Source: Candidatus Binatia bacterium
GTDB taxonomy: Bacteria; Desulfobacterota; Binatia; UBA9968; JAJDTQ01
DNA length: 42,609 nt
Reading direction: 5' to 3'
Assembly: GCA_022824205.1 (NCBI GenBank)
Contig: JAJEAI010000037.1
Span: 1-42,609 of the forward strand
Shown here: piece by piece, positions 1-12,209 of the stretch
Numbering within the stretch: position 1 is the stretch's first letter
Layout: each line of letters starts with the position of its first letter
Made by a program: the position numbers and the translations under genes
The notes under the pieces: model-generated
Databases searched by the model: none
What the model was told of the DNA's origin: nothing
What the model saw: the letters and a program-made list of their open reading frames with translations, nothing else

Positions 1-82
1 TGAGTATTTGCCCCATTACGGTATGATTGTACGCCATGGACCTGAACCTCCTCCTACGATGGGTTTTTGCAATTTCCATCAT
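1..82 (-). CDS. N-terminus of DUF4372/IS4-family transposase (partial)
   Basis: Only about 27 codons are present before the left edge of the window. They run from an ATG at 82 (a second ATG at 79). The reading gives a basic patch of four arginines followed by MAYNHTVMGQIL. This closely resembles the N-terminal DUF4372 segment of IS4-type transposases, where a MA(Y/H)xxT(V/I)xxQ(L/I)L string follows a short basic leader. The catalytic DDE domain would lie outside the window. The call rests on a short match, so it is tentative, but it also explains the broken toxin next to it. No good ribosome binding site is visible upstream of either ATG. Confidence 0.5.
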   Translation of the reverse strand, partial: MMEIAKTHRRRRFRSMAYNHTVMGQIL

Positions 83-180
83 AGCATGACGGAGCTCTTC
101 AGGTCCTCCTCATTCGTATTTCTTGTGGGACAGCAGTGAAATATTAATAGGTTAAGTTTAGGTGAAAACCAACACTGCCC
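1..180 (-). mobile_element. left end of an insertion sequence (IS4-like), truncated by window edge
   Basis: This A+T-richer 180 bases holds the start of a transposase-like reading frame leading off the left edge. It abuts the abrupt loss of PIN-toxin coding sequence near base 181. On the minus strand the presumed element end begins GGGCAGTGTTGGTTTTCACC, followed by about 100 untranslated bases before the transposase start. I infer that the element jumped into the toxin gene. The opposite end, the inverted repeat partner and the target duplication lie outside the window, so the exact boundary is not proven. Confidence 0.5.
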
Positions 181-204
181 GTTTGTGTCAATCAGACATG
201 CCAC
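181..204 (-). pseudogene. VapC-type PIN toxin remnant (first 8 codons)
   Basis: A GTG at 204-202 overlaps the last codons of the antitoxin gene and opens the frame M-A-C-L-I-D-T-N. That is the typical start of PIN-domain ribonuclease toxins, where the first Asp of LIDTN is a metal ligand. After the Asn codon the translation loses all PIN resemblance (GQCWFSPK...), and the DNA becomes A+T-rich. The overlap with the antitoxin is the usual vapBC arrangement. I infer that the toxin was interrupted by the insertion sequence filling 1-180. The remainder could survive beyond that element, outside the window. Confidence 0.5.
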
Positions 205-481
205 GTCGGTAGAGCGCCCCGCGTGTCCATCCGCGGTTTCGTGGGTGTAGCGGTCTTGGTGACCGGGTTTCTCTTTCTTTTTGCCGGTCGGTCGCGGCAT
301 CGAACAGAGTCAAGCGCTCGTTGAGATCAAGCCCTTCCTCGTGTGTCTCAGTTGACCGAGGGACGATTCGGATCACGTCGCCTGCCTCTTCGAACCGGAT
401 CTCGTCCCCGGGCTGGATATCGAAACGATCGGCGAGCATTTTCGGGACCGTCACTTGGAGCTTGCTCGTTACCTTCGCCAT
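188..481 (-). CDS. AbrB/MazE/SpoVT-type antitoxin (VapB-like)
   Basis: This 97-residue protein has an N-terminal swapped-hairpin DNA-binding domain (about residues 1-45): MAKVTSKLQVTVPK, then a GDEI turn and IRIVPRS. Such domains bind operator DNA and repress their own operon. The C-terminal half, with RLTLFDAATDRQKERE and RGWTRGALYRRG, resembles the toxin-binding tail of VapB-type antitoxins. Its partner PIN toxin begins inside the last codons of this gene but is lost after eight codons, so it now looks solitary. The ATG at 481 sits only a few bases after a -10-like hexamer, so the message may be leaderless. The family call is firm; the VapB assignment is inferred from the PIN remnant. Confidence 0.8.
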   Translation of the reverse strand: MAKVTSKLQVTVPKMLADRFDIQPGDEIRFEEAGDVIRIVPRSTETHEEGLDLNERLTLFDAATDRQKERETRSPRPLHPRNRGWTRGALYRRGMSD

Positions 482-487
482 GTCCTT

Positions 488-515
488 ACCATAGCAAGGA
501 CGAGGTCCTTGTCAA
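488..515 (-). promoter_or_regulatory. promoter with palindromic operator for the AbrB-type antitoxin
   Basis: Read on the minus strand there is TTGACA (515-510), a 16-base spacer and TATGGT (493-488), seven bases before the ATG at 481. Between the two hexamers lies a perfect inverted repeat, CAAGGAC-GAG-GTCCTTG (495-511), and a third GTCCTT half-site sits at 482-487. This is what an autoregulated toxin-antitoxin operator should look like. The short distance to the ATG implies little or no 5' leader. Confidence 0.6.
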
Positions 516-553
516 CGATTTCGACGAGAGGCGGCTACCCTGACAGGGGACGC

Positions 554-5308
<4,755 letters not shown>

Positions 5309-5367
5309 TGCGTTAGGGTGGTGTCTGGCCACACCCTGGAGTTTAGAGCCTGTCCGAGCGGTTGTCC

Positions 5368-5958
5368 ATGATCGTACTCTCACCCGGGATGGGCGTGACC
5401 CTGTCGTTCACGCCGCAGATGCAAAAGCGCCTCACCCGCCGGGCGGCGCGGATGATCGAGCAGTCGGTGCGCCAGTTCCCCGAACTGCGGAACATGGAGA
5501 TCCACGTGGGCCATACGAAGGCCAAGCTCGGGGTCGCGTTCATTCCCAGGGCGTTCCGGCCGCCCTTGTACATCCGCCTCCGGGTACGGGGCCTGACCCA
5601 CAACACCATCGGCCACGAGCTGACCCACCTGTTGCAGGGCCTGACGAAGTTGCCGCCGCCGGAAGGAGTCCCCGCGTGGGAGCCGGTCCCCATCGGCGAG
5701 ACCCAGTGCGACATCTGGACCCTCGCCCGCAGCGAACTCTTCTGCGACGACGCCCCCACCTATCTGCGCATGCCGCGCACCGTGCGCGAGAACTGGCGGC
5801 ATTACGCCCGCTTGGTGCGCTCCCTGTGCGTCGAAGCCATCCGCCAGCGGCCCGTCCACCGCACCTACATCCGCTGGCTCGAATCCCGGATCGCCGAGCT
5901 GCCTGAACGCGCGCCCGTGGCGCGGACGGACGCGCCGGAGCAGTTGTCGTTCCTTTGA
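5368..5958 (+). CDS. putative zinc metallopeptidase with HELTH motif
   Basis: A 196-residue protein of unassigned family. The clearest feature is IGHELTHLLQ with the HExxH-type zinc site H83-E84-L85-T86-H87, like SprT/WLM-type small metallopeptidases. A later ETQCDIWTLAR segment, with Glu and Asp after the helix, could supply the third ligand. There is no signal peptide or membrane segment, so it should be cytoplasmic. I start at the ATG at 5368; a TTG at 5362 is in frame two codons upstream. It is divergent from lhr, with only about 60 bases between them. Function and substrate are unknown; activity is inferred only from the motif. Confidence 0.7.
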   Translation: MIVLSPGMGVTLSFTPQMQKRLTRRAARMIEQSVRQFPELRNMEIHVGHTKAKLGVAFIPRAFRPPLYIRLRVRGLTHNTIGHELTHLLQGLTKLPPPEGVPAWEPVPIGETQCDIWTLARSELFCDDAPTYLRMPRTVRENWRHYARLVRSLCVEAIRQRPVHRTYIRWLESRIAELPERAPVARTDAPEQLSFL

Positions 5959-6007
5959 TAGGTGGGTATCTCATGGCAAAATGGTAGGGTAGAGGCGGCA
6001 GTCATCG

Positions 6008-6649
6008 ATGGCGGTTGGATTAACGAGTGAAAAGGCCTTGATCTTTAGGATCACGCACATAGATAATGTGCCGTGGCTTCTGAGGAATGGTCTTCATTGC
6101 AAGAATGCCCAGGAGTTCGACCCCGGATTCGTCAACATTGGGAAACAGGATCTCATTGACAAGCGTGCCTCACGAGCCGTGCCAATTGCACCGGGGGGGA
6201 CGTTGGCCGACTACATCCCATTCTACTTCACGCCCTTCTCGATGATGATGTACAACATCAGGACCGGCTATGGAGGTGTGCTCCGTCGAGAGAACGCGGA
6301 GGTGGTGATCCTGGTTTCATCTCTGCGCGGGCTTGCCGAAAAAGGGGTCTGCGCGATCTTCACTGACCGCCACGCATATCTCAGAGCCGCCAGCTTCTTC
6401 TCCTCCCTGGACGATTTGGGCAAGATCGATTGGCCGTTGCTGCAGAGCCGCGACTTTCGGCGTGATGAAGACGATCTCGAAAAGACGGAACGATATCAGG
6501 CTGAAGCGCTGGTTCACAATCACATGCCGGTGGGTTGCTTAGCGGGAGTTGTCTGCCACGGCGATGCTCAACGGAGGACTGTTGAGCGATACAGAGAGGA
6601 AGCGGGCGTGTCTCTCAAGGTCGTTGCGCAGCCGAGTTGGTACTTCTGA
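6008..6649 (+). CDS. darT: DarT-family DNA ADP-ribosyltransferase toxin
   Basis: This 213-residue protein matches the DUF4433/DarT family along its length. DarT enzymes attach ADP-ribose from NAD+ to bases of single-stranded DNA, stalling replication, and act in phage defence. Family landmarks are DNVPWLLRNGLHC (His30), IDKRASRAVP (residues 50-59), the DYIPFYFTPFSMM stretch, FTDRHA (118-123) and YQAEALVH with the candidate catalytic Glu166. The length is normal. The stop codon overlaps the start of darG (TGATG), so the toxin precedes and is coupled to its antitoxin, the usual darTG order. A sampled 60-base line is about 48% GC against about 70% for genomic neighbours, suggesting acquisition by transfer. 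Which base it modifies cannot be read from sequence. Confidence 0.93.
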   Translation: MAVGLTSEKALIFRITHIDNVPWLLRNGLHCKNAQEFDPGFVNIGKQDLIDKRASRAVPIAPGGTLADYIPFYFTPFSMMMYNIRTGYGGVLRRENAEVVILVSSLRGLAEKGVCAIFTDRHAYLRAASFFSSLDDLGKIDWPLLQSRDFRRDEDDLEKTERYQAEALVHNHMPVGCLAGVVCHGDAQRRTVERYREEAGVSLKVVAQPSWYF

Positions 6650-7731
6650 TGATCTCGTTTACGCAAGGCAACCTGCTCGATGCCGATGTTGAGGCAGTGG
6701 TCAACACGGTCAATACCAAGGGCATCATGGGCAAGGGAATCGCTCTCATGTTCAAGGACAAGTTCCCTGCGAACTTCGAGGCCTATGCCCGCGCCTGCAA
6801 ACGAAACGAGGTTCGTATTGGTGAAATGTTCGTGACAAAACACGAGGAACTCTTCGGACCTGCGTGGATAATCAACTTCCCTACCAAAACCCACTGGCGG
6901 GTGAATACTCGACCGGAGTGGATCAAGGAAGGTCTTCGGGATCTGGTGAGGATCATCAAACAAGAAGGGATTAGTTCGATCGCCGTTCCTCCACTTGGAT
7001 GCGGCAACGGTGGTTTGGAGTGGGCTTTGGTCCAACCGTTGATCGTTGATGCACTTGAAGGAGTGGAAGGTCTCGACGCGATCATTTATGAACCAACGGG
7101 GATGTACCAGAACGTTGCCAAACGGCAGGGTGTTGAGAAGTTGACCCCAGCGCGTGCACTAGTCGCGGAGATGGTGCGTCAATACTGCCTGCTTGGGATA
7201 GACTGCTCCATCCTTGAGGTTCAAAAGCTTGCTTGGTTTATCGAACGGGGAGTCCAGTGTTTGCAGGTCGAGGATCCGCTGCGGCTTGAGTTCCAAGCCA
7301 ACAAGTACGGTCCCTACTCGCATAAGCTGAACAAACTGCTCGACAGTCTCGATGGCAGTTACTTACACTGCGACAAGCGTTTGGCTGACGCGGGGCCGTT
7401 TGATCTTATCTGGTTCAACGACGCCAAGAAGGAGCGCGTCAATACCTACCTGACATCGGGTGAGGGCAAGGTCTATGCGGGTGTTTTGGAATGGGCTTCG
7501 CGCGTTATCGATGGCTTCGAATCACCGCTTGGCATGGAACTTATCGCCACGGTCGACTGGCTCCTGGAGAGGGAAGGAGTCGAGCCCACGATAGCCGGTG
7601 TCAAAAAGGGGCTCTCCAACTGGGCCGGTGGCAAAACGGCAGGCCAGCGCAAGTTGAGGCTACTGAACGATCGACTCATCGGCATCGCTCTGGAACAGTT
7701 AACCCCGGCCGGGGCGGCGGCTCACAGTTAG
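6649..7731 (+). CDS. darG: DarG macrodomain antitoxin (DNA ADP-ribosylglycohydrolase)
   Basis: A 360-residue protein with an N-terminal macrodomain (about 1-150) of the DarG/TARG1 kind. It shows VNTVNTKGIMGKGIAL (residues 18-32) and the phosphate-binding loop PPLGCGNGGLEW (114-125). DarG removes ADP-ribose from DNA and so reverses the toxin's damage. The C-terminal part (about 155-355), with VQKLAWFIERG and FQANKYGPYSHKLNKLL, corresponds to the second DarG domain, which in characterised systems binds and blocks DarT. The ATG at 6649 overlaps the darT stop by one base, so translation is coupled; an in-frame TTG lies four codons upstream. The gene ends 24 bases from the convergent Phd-type antitoxin gene. 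Confidence 0.93.
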   Translation: MISFTQGNLLDADVEAVVNTVNTKGIMGKGIALMFKDKFPANFEAYARACKRNEVRIGEMFVTKHEELFGPAWIINFPTKTHWRVNTRPEWIKEGLRDLVRIIKQEGISSIAVPPLGCGNGGLEWALVQPLIVDALEGVEGLDAIIYEPTGMYQNVAKRQGVEKLTPARALVAEMVRQYCLLGIDCSILEVQKLAWFIERGVQCLQVEDPLRLEFQANKYGPYSHKLNKLLDSLDGSYLHCDKRLADAGPFDLIWFNDAKKERVNTYLTSGEGKVYAGVLEWASRVIDGFESPLGMELIATVDWLLEREGVEPTIAGVKKGLSNWAGGKTAGQRKLRLLNDRLIGIALEQLTPAGAAAHS

Positions 7732-7755
7732 ACGACTCTCCGCGCAAACGGCCGA

Positions 7756-8025
7756 CTATTCCTCGTCTTCGTCGGCTAACCCAAGCACCCGCCGACTGCA
7801 GGAGGGCTCGTCAAGTTCCTCCGACCACCGCTCCCGGTCGCCGTCAAGTCCGATGGCACGCCGCGCAACTTCCAGCCTCGCGAAGTCGATTCCACCCCGT
7901 CTGTCGCAACGCACCAACTCTACGGTCGGTCGTCCATGTGCCGTGATGATAACCCGCTCCCCATTGCGAGCCGCCCTTACGAGTTCGGAGAGCCTGGTCT
8001 TGGCCTCCCGTACGCCAACCTCCAT
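7756..8025 (-). CDS. Phd/YefM-type antitoxin, apparently without a toxin
   Basis: This 89-residue protein opens with the classic Phd/YefM fold: MEVGVREAKTRLSELV, then GERVIITAHGRPTVELV. That domain forms a dimer which binds operator DNA. The acidic C-terminal tail ending LGLADEDEE would be the disordered toxin-binding segment. It starts 30 bases after the end of the SBP-like gene on the same strand. The stop is followed at 24 bases by the convergent end of darG, leaving no room for a PIN or RelE-type toxin downstream. It may be a remnant whose toxin was lost when darTG arrived, or a stand-alone regulator. Confidence 0.85.
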   Translation of the reverse strand: MEVGVREAKTRLSELVRAARNGERVIITAHGRPTVELVRCDRRGGIDFARLEVARRAIGLDGDRERWSEELDEPSCSRRVLGLADEDEE

Positions 8026-8055
8026 TATACGTGACTCCGTGTGCGCTTCCCCGGA

Positions 8056-8964
8056 TCAGCCCACGGCCGCCGCGTAGTAGGAAACGTCGATGTACTTTTC
8101 GGGTGGAGGCGGGGGCGAGGCGATGAAGCCCATGCCGGCCCGGAGGTCCAGGGCGGCGGCGATGCCGGGAATGTTCAGCGCGGCCTTGGGGTAGAGGCCG
8201 TGCGCGGGGTCCAGCAGGGCGTCCAGGGTTTCTTCGGCGGCGGCGCCGGTGAGGCCGTTGTGCCGGGCCAGGATGTCGAGACAACGCGGACGGTTCTTGG
8301 GCGCGAAGCACCACTCGGTGGCGGCCACGTAGCAGCGGATGTAGTCGATGAGATGCGTGCGGTTCTCGTCGGCCCAGGAGCGGCTGGCCAAGCCCACGGT
8401 GGCCTGGTACACGGGCGCCATCTCCTCGCCGCGGGCGATGACGTGGCAGCCGCGTTCCAGGGCGGCCCCGACGAAGGGCGGGGTGAGCAGCGTGGCGAAC
8501 AGCCTGCCCTCGACGAGCGTCTCGTAGCGGCTCTCCCAGCCGCCCACTTCCACCAGTGCGTAGTCGTCCGCGCCGAAGCCGTGGTCGCGCAGGGCCTTCT
8601 CGAGGATGAAGACGAAGCCGCTGTCGCGGGCGTCCACCGCCAGCGGCTTGCCGCGCAGGGACTCCATGTCGGGACACTCGGGCGCCCCGACGAGGCTCAG
8701 AAGGCCGCTGTGGAGCCCCATGAACGCGAACAGGTCGGAGCCGGGCTGGTTCTCCACATCACAGACCACGTCGTCCACGGCCGCGTGGCCGATGGTGCAG
8801 CGCCCGGTGCGCACCGCCTCCACGAGATAGGCCGAGCCCGGCGTGTATTCGACTTCCACGGCGAGCCCGGCGCCGGCGAAGATGCCGTTCTCCAACGCCG
8901 CGTGCACCGGCAGGTTGTAGGCGGCCCGGAACTGGATGAGCCGGATGGGGGTCGGCGAGGTCAT
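8056..8964 (-). CDS. NMT1/THI5-like ABC-type substrate-binding protein
   Basis: A 302-residue type II periplasmic-binding fold of the NMT1/SsuA-like kind. It starts IRLIQFRAAYNLPVHAALENGIF, then GLAVEVEYTPGS and the VEAVRTGRCTIGHAAVDD segment typical of ligand-sensing binding proteins. Later parts include LRGKPLAVDARDSGFVF and LVEGRLFATLLTPPF. Relatives bind thiamine precursors, sulfonates or aromatic acids; no ligand can be assigned. From the ATG at 8964 there is no signal peptide, and no ABC permease or ATPase lies nearby, so it may work in the cytoplasm, use a start I cannot justify, or serve a distant transporter. It is followed on the same strand by the Phd-type gene. Confidence 0.8.
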   Translation of the reverse strand: MTSPTPIRLIQFRAAYNLPVHAALENGIFAGAGLAVEVEYTPGSAYLVEAVRTGRCTIGHAAVDDVVCDVENQPGSDLFAFMGLHSGLLSLVGAPECPDMESLRGKPLAVDARDSGFVFILEKALRDHGFGADDYALVEVGGWESRYETLVEGRLFATLLTPPFVGAALERGCHVIARGEEMAPVYQATVGLASRSWADENRTHLIDYIRCYVAATEWCFAPKNRPRCLDILARHNGLTGAAAEETLDALLDPAHGLYPKAALNIPGIAAALDLRAGMGFIASPPPPPEKYIDVSYYAAAVG

Positions 8965-8996
8965 GATCGTGATCGGAGGGTCAAGGCATATCGCCG

Positions 8997-9019
8997 GGGG
9001 TCCGGTCCGGCCGGACCCC
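8997..9019 (-). terminator. strong hairpin after the RND operon
   Basis: A perfect 9-bp GC-rich inverted repeat, GGGGTCCGG (8997-9005) and CCGGACCCC (9011-9019), with a 5-base loop. It lies between the RND permease stop and the next gene on the same strand. There is no U-run after it, so it is either a weak or factor-assisted terminator or an mRNA-stabilising hairpin. Confidence 0.4.
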
Positions 9020-9029
9020 GCGATGGGGA

Positions 9030-12000
9030 CTATTCGTGGCGTCCGTCCACGATCATCACCAGGGCCGGCAGGAGGAACAGGATGAAGATCGTCGACAGCA
9101 CGAGCCCGCCCAGCATGCTGACCACGAACGGCACCAGGAAGATCAACTCGTCGCTGCGTTCGTACAGCAGCGGGGACAGGCCCACCACCGTGGTCAGGCT
9201 GGTCAGCACCACCGCGCGGAAGCGATGGCGGGTCGCAGCGGACGCCGCCGCGATGGCCGGCATCATCTCGTTGTCCCGCCGGAGATGGTTGTAGCGGTCC
9301 AGCAGCACGAGCGCGTCGTTCACGATGATTCCGCCCACGGCGACCATTCCGAAAAGCGACATGGCCGCGAAATCCCACCCGAGTATCCAGTGGGCCAGCA
9401 CCGCTCCGGCGAACGAGATCGGTATGCCCACCACGGCCACCAGGGGTTTCCAGTAGCTTCGCAGGAACGCGGCCATCAGGGCGTACATGGCCAGCAGAAC
9501 GAGGGGGACCAGCAGCGCCAGCGTTCCCAGCAGTTCCTTCTCGTCCCGAGCGCCCCCCTCCGGTTCGATCTTGAGGCCGGGGTACTTGGCGAGGAGGCCG
9601 GGGAGGATACTCTCCTGGATCTCCCGCCTGGCCTGGCGCGGGGTGGTCACCACGGCGTCGGTACGGGCGTCGACGAACGCGGCCTTCTTGCCGTCGATTC
9701 GCGTCAACGTGGTCAACTCGCGCTTCTCCGTGAGCGTGGCCACGGTGGACAGCGGGACCTCGCCGCCGCCGCCCGCGCCGCGGCCCCGGCCCCGCTGCCC
9801 GGAGCGTTGGCCGCCGCCGGCGGGCCGGCGGATACGTTCACCGGCGAGATCGCCCAGGCTGCGCCGCCGGTCGGCCGGGTATCGGACCACGACCTTCACT
9901 TCCTCCCGGCCGCGCTGGATCCGCTGCACTTCCACGCCGTGGAAGCTGGCCCGAAGCTGGGCGCCGATGCCTGCCGGCGTCAATCCCGCCGCCAGCCCGG
10001 CCCGCGTGAGCTGTATCTCGAAGTGCCGTTTGCCGGCGGACAGGCTGTCGGTGATGCCGAAGACCCCCGGGACGGTGGCCAGGGAGGCCTTCAACTCCGT
10101 GGCGGCACTTCTCAGCACCTCCGTGTCGGGGTGCTTCAGCGCATACGAGACCGGGGGTTTGGCCTTCACCCGCGCGCTCTGAAATTCGACGTCCTCCAGT
10201 TCCGAGGTGTCGCCGACACTCCGGCGCCAGACCCGTTCGATGTCCCGGGGCGACGCGGTGCGGACCGGACGCGGGTTGAGGTGAATTCTCACCGTCGCCA
10301 CGTTGCTGCGGTTCGGCCCGATGTCCTCCGACCGTGTCGTCGAGAGATTGCCGGCGATGACGGCCACGGATTTGACCGACGTCCCGTCGAGTTGATCGTT
10401 GATGGAGCGGGCGGCTTCCGCGAAGCGCTCGGCCAGCGCCAGAGTCTGTTCGAACGGCGCGCCGGCCGGCAGGTGCAGGTCCGCCTGAATGCTGTCGGAG
10501 GCGAGCGCATCCTGATCGATGATGATCACCCGGACGTTGTCCGATCGCATGAGCAGGACGGCGATGACCACCACCACCGCTCCGATGGCCAGCGTCAGCC
10601 AGGGGTGTCGCACGGCGCGCACCACCGACGGCGCCACGATGGAGTCCCGCGCCCGGTCGATCAGGCTGTCCACCCGGCTCTGGATGTCGCTCAACGGCGA
10701 CAGGCTCCATGGACGCTCGTGCGACAGATGCGCGGGCAGGACGAAGAAGGACTCGATGAGCGACACCAGGAGGACGAAGAACGCGACGTAGGGAAAGACG
10801 TTGGTGAGCTGGTATCCGCCCGAAGTGACGAACAGAAGCGGCACGAAGGCGAGCATCGTGGTGGCCGCGCCGACCGTTATCGGCCCTACCATGGCCCTGG
10901 CTCCCGAGACCGCCGCTTCCGGCGCGCTCTTGCCGCTCTCGCGTTCCGCCGCGATGCTCTCTCCGACCACCACGGAATCGTCCACGACGATGCCGATGAG
11001 CAGGAAGAACGCGAACACCGTGCCGATGTTCAGGGTCAGACCGGCGCCGCCGAAGAAGATCAGGGAGCCGAGGAAAGACAGTGGAATGCCCACGGTGATC
11101 CAGGTGGCGACACGCAGGTCGAAGACAAGCACGAGGACCAGGAACACCAGCAACGCGCCGAGCACGCCGTTGCGGGTGATCTCTTGCAGCCTTTCCAGGG
11201 CCGGCGCCGCCCGGTCGTTCCAGATGCCGACGGTGACGTTTCCGGGGGCCTCGTGGTCCGCCAGCCACTTCCGGATCTCATCGCCGATCTCGACCACCGA
11301 CTGCCGCTCGACCGCGTTGACCCGGACGAACACCGTGGCCCTGCCGTTGACCTGGGAGACGATGTCCTCGTCGACGAACCCGTCGCGGATGGTGGCGACG
11401 TCGCCGAGGGTGACGATGGCGCCGCTCAACTGCGTGATGAGCGGGATGTTCTTGAACTCGGCGCCGGTGCGGCGCTTGGTGACGGTGTGCAGGACCACGC
11501 CGCCGGCCTCGGTCCGCAGCTCGCCGAACGTGAGGTTGAGTGAAGCCCGTCGCACGATGCCGGAGACCTGGGCGATGGAGAGCTTGTGCCGGCGCAGCTC
11601 CTCCTCGCTCAACTCGATGGTGATCTCCCGGTCGCGGGTGCCCAGCAACGTCACCTGTGAAACCGCCGGCAGCGCCAGCAACTCGTCCCGCACGTTCTCG
11701 GCGGCGCGGCGCAGTTCGTCCTCGGAAGCCCGGGACGATGACACCGCCAGCGTCAGCACCTCGATCGCGACCCGGCGGAGTTCGACCTCCGGTTTCTCCG
11801 CGTTCAGCGGCGGAAAGTTCTCGATGCCGTCCACCGCGTTCTGGACGTCGTTCAGGACGGTGTCGGGATCGGCGAAGGTTTCCAGCTCGACTCTCAGCCG
11901 GCCGAGGCCCTGGGTGGCCGTCCCCACGACCCGTTTAACCCCGATGAGCCCGACGATGGCCTCCTCGAGGCGGCGGTTGATGTCTTCCTCCACCTCCTTG

Positions 12001-12197
12001 GCCGACGAGCCGGGCGCGGGCACGGTGACGGCGATCGCCCGGAGGTCGACATGAGGGTAGAGTTGTACGGCGAGATGGCGTCCGGCGATCACGCCGCCGA
12101 TGATCAGGAACAACAGCAGCAGGTTGGCGGCCACCGGATTGCGGGCGAACCACGCGATGGGTCCCCTGGTGGCGGCTCCAGCGTCGGGGGTGCTCAT
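9030..12197 (-). CDS. RND-family efflux permease (AcrB/hydrophobe-type)
   Basis: The 1055-residue length and layout are those of an inner-membrane RND pump driven by protons. The first transmembrane segment is NPVAANLLLLFLIIGGVIAG (residues 20-39). The periplasmic pore domain follows, then a central membrane block with VGIPLSFLGSLIFF and the conserved FFLLIGIVVDDSVVVGE. The second half repeats the pattern, ending in LVPFVVSMLGGLVLSTIFILFLLPAL. The Asp-Asp of VVDDSVVV fits the proton-relay position. It starts 12 bases after the fusion-protein stop, so the two form one operon; no outer-membrane channel gene is present. A Gly/Arg-rich low-complexity insert lies near residues 787-813 in the second periplasmic domain. 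The substrate is unknown. Confidence 0.92.
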   Translation of the reverse strand: MSTPDAGAATRGPIAWFARNPVAANLLLLFLIIGGVIAGRHLAVQLYPHVDLRAIAVTVPAPGSSAKEVEEDINRRLEEAIVGLIGVKRVVGTATQGLGRLRVELETFADPDTVLNDVQNAVDGIENFPPLNAEKPEVELRRVAIEVLTLAVSSSRASEDELRRAAENVRDELLALPAVSQVTLLGTRDREITIELSEEELRRHKLSIAQVSGIVRRASLNLTFGELRTEAGGVVLHTVTKRRTGAEFKNIPLITQLSGAIVTLGDVATIRDGFVDEDIVSQVNGRATVFVRVNAVERQSVVEIGDEIRKWLADHEAPGNVTVGIWNDRAAPALERLQEITRNGVLGALLVFLVLVLVFDLRVATWITVGIPLSFLGSLIFFGGAGLTLNIGTVFAFFLLIGIVVDDSVVVGESIAAERESGKSAPEAAVSGARAMVGPITVGAATTMLAFVPLLFVTSGGYQLTNVFPYVAFFVLLVSLIESFFVLPAHLSHERPWSLSPLSDIQSRVDSLIDRARDSIVAPSVVRAVRHPWLTLAIGAVVVVIAVLLMRSDNVRVIIIDQDALASDSIQADLHLPAGAPFEQTLALAERFAEAARSINDQLDGTSVKSVAVIAGNLSTTRSEDIGPNRSNVATVRIHLNPRPVRTASPRDIERVWRRSVGDTSELEDVEFQSARVKAKPPVSYALKHPDTEVLRSAATELKASLATVPGVFGITDSLSAGKRHFEIQLTRAGLAAGLTPAGIGAQLRASFHGVEVQRIQRGREEVKVVVRYPADRRRSLGDLAGERIRRPAGGGQRSGQRGRGRGAGGGGEVPLSTVATLTEKRELTTLTRIDGKKAAFVDARTDAVVTTPRQARREIQESILPGLLAKYPGLKIEPEGGARDEKELLGTLALLVPLVLLAMYALMAAFLRSYWKPLVAVVGIPISFAGAVLAHWILGWDFAAMSLFGMVAVGGIIVNDALVLLDRYNHLRRDNEMMPAIAAASAATRHRFRAVVLTSLTTVVGLSPLLYERSDELIFLVPFVVSMLGGLVLSTIFILFLLPALVMIVDGRHE

Positions 12198-12209
12198 GTC
12201 CGGACTCCG

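Noticed and set aside
9036..11543. Plus-strand frame of 835 codons
   Set aside because: Antisense to the RND permease. It is Asp/His/Gln/Arg-rich with no domains or membrane segments.
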